Below are positions 63,852-64,000 of a stretch of DNA of 64,000 nucleotides, piece after piece. Numbering within the stretch: the first letter of the stretch is position 1; each line of letters begins with the position of its first letter. The stretch comes from Bradyrhizobium sp. AZCC 1719 (GTDB lineage Bacteria > Pseudomonadota > Alphaproteobacteria > Rhizobiales > Xanthobacteraceae). Both the position numbers and the translations under genes were made by a program. Where the stretch lies: assembly GCF_036924525.1 (NCBI RefSeq), contig NZ_JAZHRU010000001.1, positions 3,067,001-3,131,000 of the forward strand. Reading direction: 5' to 3'. Under the pieces are notes generated by a model. It did not search any database. It had not been told where the DNA came from and saw only the letters and a list, made by a program, of their open reading frames with translations.

Positions 63852-64000
63852 ATGTACAACGATTCTCTGTTCAATGCTTTCGCCCGGTCCTTCGAAGCTC
63901 GAAGTCAAGCCGACATGTCGATGGCGGAATATCTCGAGTCGTGTCGAAACGATCCGATGCGATATGCCAATGCGACCGAACGACTACTAGCTGCGATCGG
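63852..64000 (+). CDS. prkA: PrkA-family serine protein kinase, 5' part only
   Basis: The first 49-50 codons, running off the window end. The peptide MYNDSLFNAFARSFEARSQA followed by DMSMAEYLESCRNDPMRYAN and ATERLLAAIG matches the N-terminus of PrkA/YeaG AAA+ kinases as I recall. GGAGAG precedes the ATG. In many alphaproteobacteria it is followed by a YeaH-type vWA protein and SpoVR, outside this window. Confidence 0.8.
   Translation, partial: MYNDSLFNAFARSFEARSQADMSMAEYLESCRNDPMRYANATERLLAAI

Overview
The window looks like chromosome of a Bradyrhizobium-type alphaproteobacterium (Nitrobacteraceae). The evidence is high GC with strong G/C third-position bias, a two-gene formate dehydrogenase of the methylotroph/rhizobial kind, LigD with PE-ligase-polymerase order, a DUF3309 micro-membrane protein, a PHA-system protein, EcfG-type promoters and several dispersed palindromic repeats common in this family. 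No rRNA, tRNA or CRISPR array was seen. All calls come from reading the sequence; no database search was run.

Region 1 (1-9265): molybdenum/tungsten cofactor genes. Two MoeA-like genes lie in tandem, the second fused to a periplasmic-binding-protein-like domain, followed by a NicC-like flavin hydroxylase. After an orphan gene come mobA and fdhD (minus strand) and mobB, moeA and a tusA-like gene (plus strand). These would make, load and sulfurate the cofactor of the formate dehydrogenase in region 2.

Region 2 (9374-19726): a formate/oxalate regulon. An NtrC-family regulator and a membrane histidine kinase overlap. Immediately after the kinase stop codon lie two identical GGACATTTTGTCC dyads and a full-consensus sigma-54 promoter facing an OFA-family (oxalate/formate) MFS transporter. 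A fused NuoE/NuoF-like beta subunit and an alpha subunit of NAD-linked formate dehydrogenase follow, closed by a strong terminator.

Region 3 (19849-28056): high-affinity K+ uptake, kdpFABCDE, with an extra 27-aa KdpF-like peptide in front and a palindromic repeat between kdpB and kdpC. Region 4 (28212-36462): a PNPOx-like protein, an IS630 element inserted exactly at the stop codon of an acyl-CoA synthetase gene, then divergent ku and ligD (NHEJ) sharing an EcfG-type promoter region, a repeat-rich stretch, a DUF3309 gene and a PHA-system gene.

Region 5 (36467-52647): a tightly packed alpha-glucan/trehalose operon on the minus strand (treS-maltokinase fusion, glgB, glgX, treZ, treY) with divergent malQ and a GH15 enzyme. 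It encodes the TreS and TreYZ trehalose routes and glycogen branching/debranching. No glgE, glgA, glgC or glgP is present in the window. An IS110-family element (about 52.7-54.1 kb) with a strong hairpin beside its transposase, and palindromic repeats on both sides, separates this from region 6.

Region 6 (54407-61849): a minus-strand oxidative pentose-phosphate operon (transaldolase-PGI fusion, gnd, zwf, pgl, gntK, HAD phosphatase). Region 7 (62258-64000): two small exported proteins (DsrE-like and an unknown Cys-rich protein), a gene-poor stretch, and the first 50 codons of prkA running off the end.
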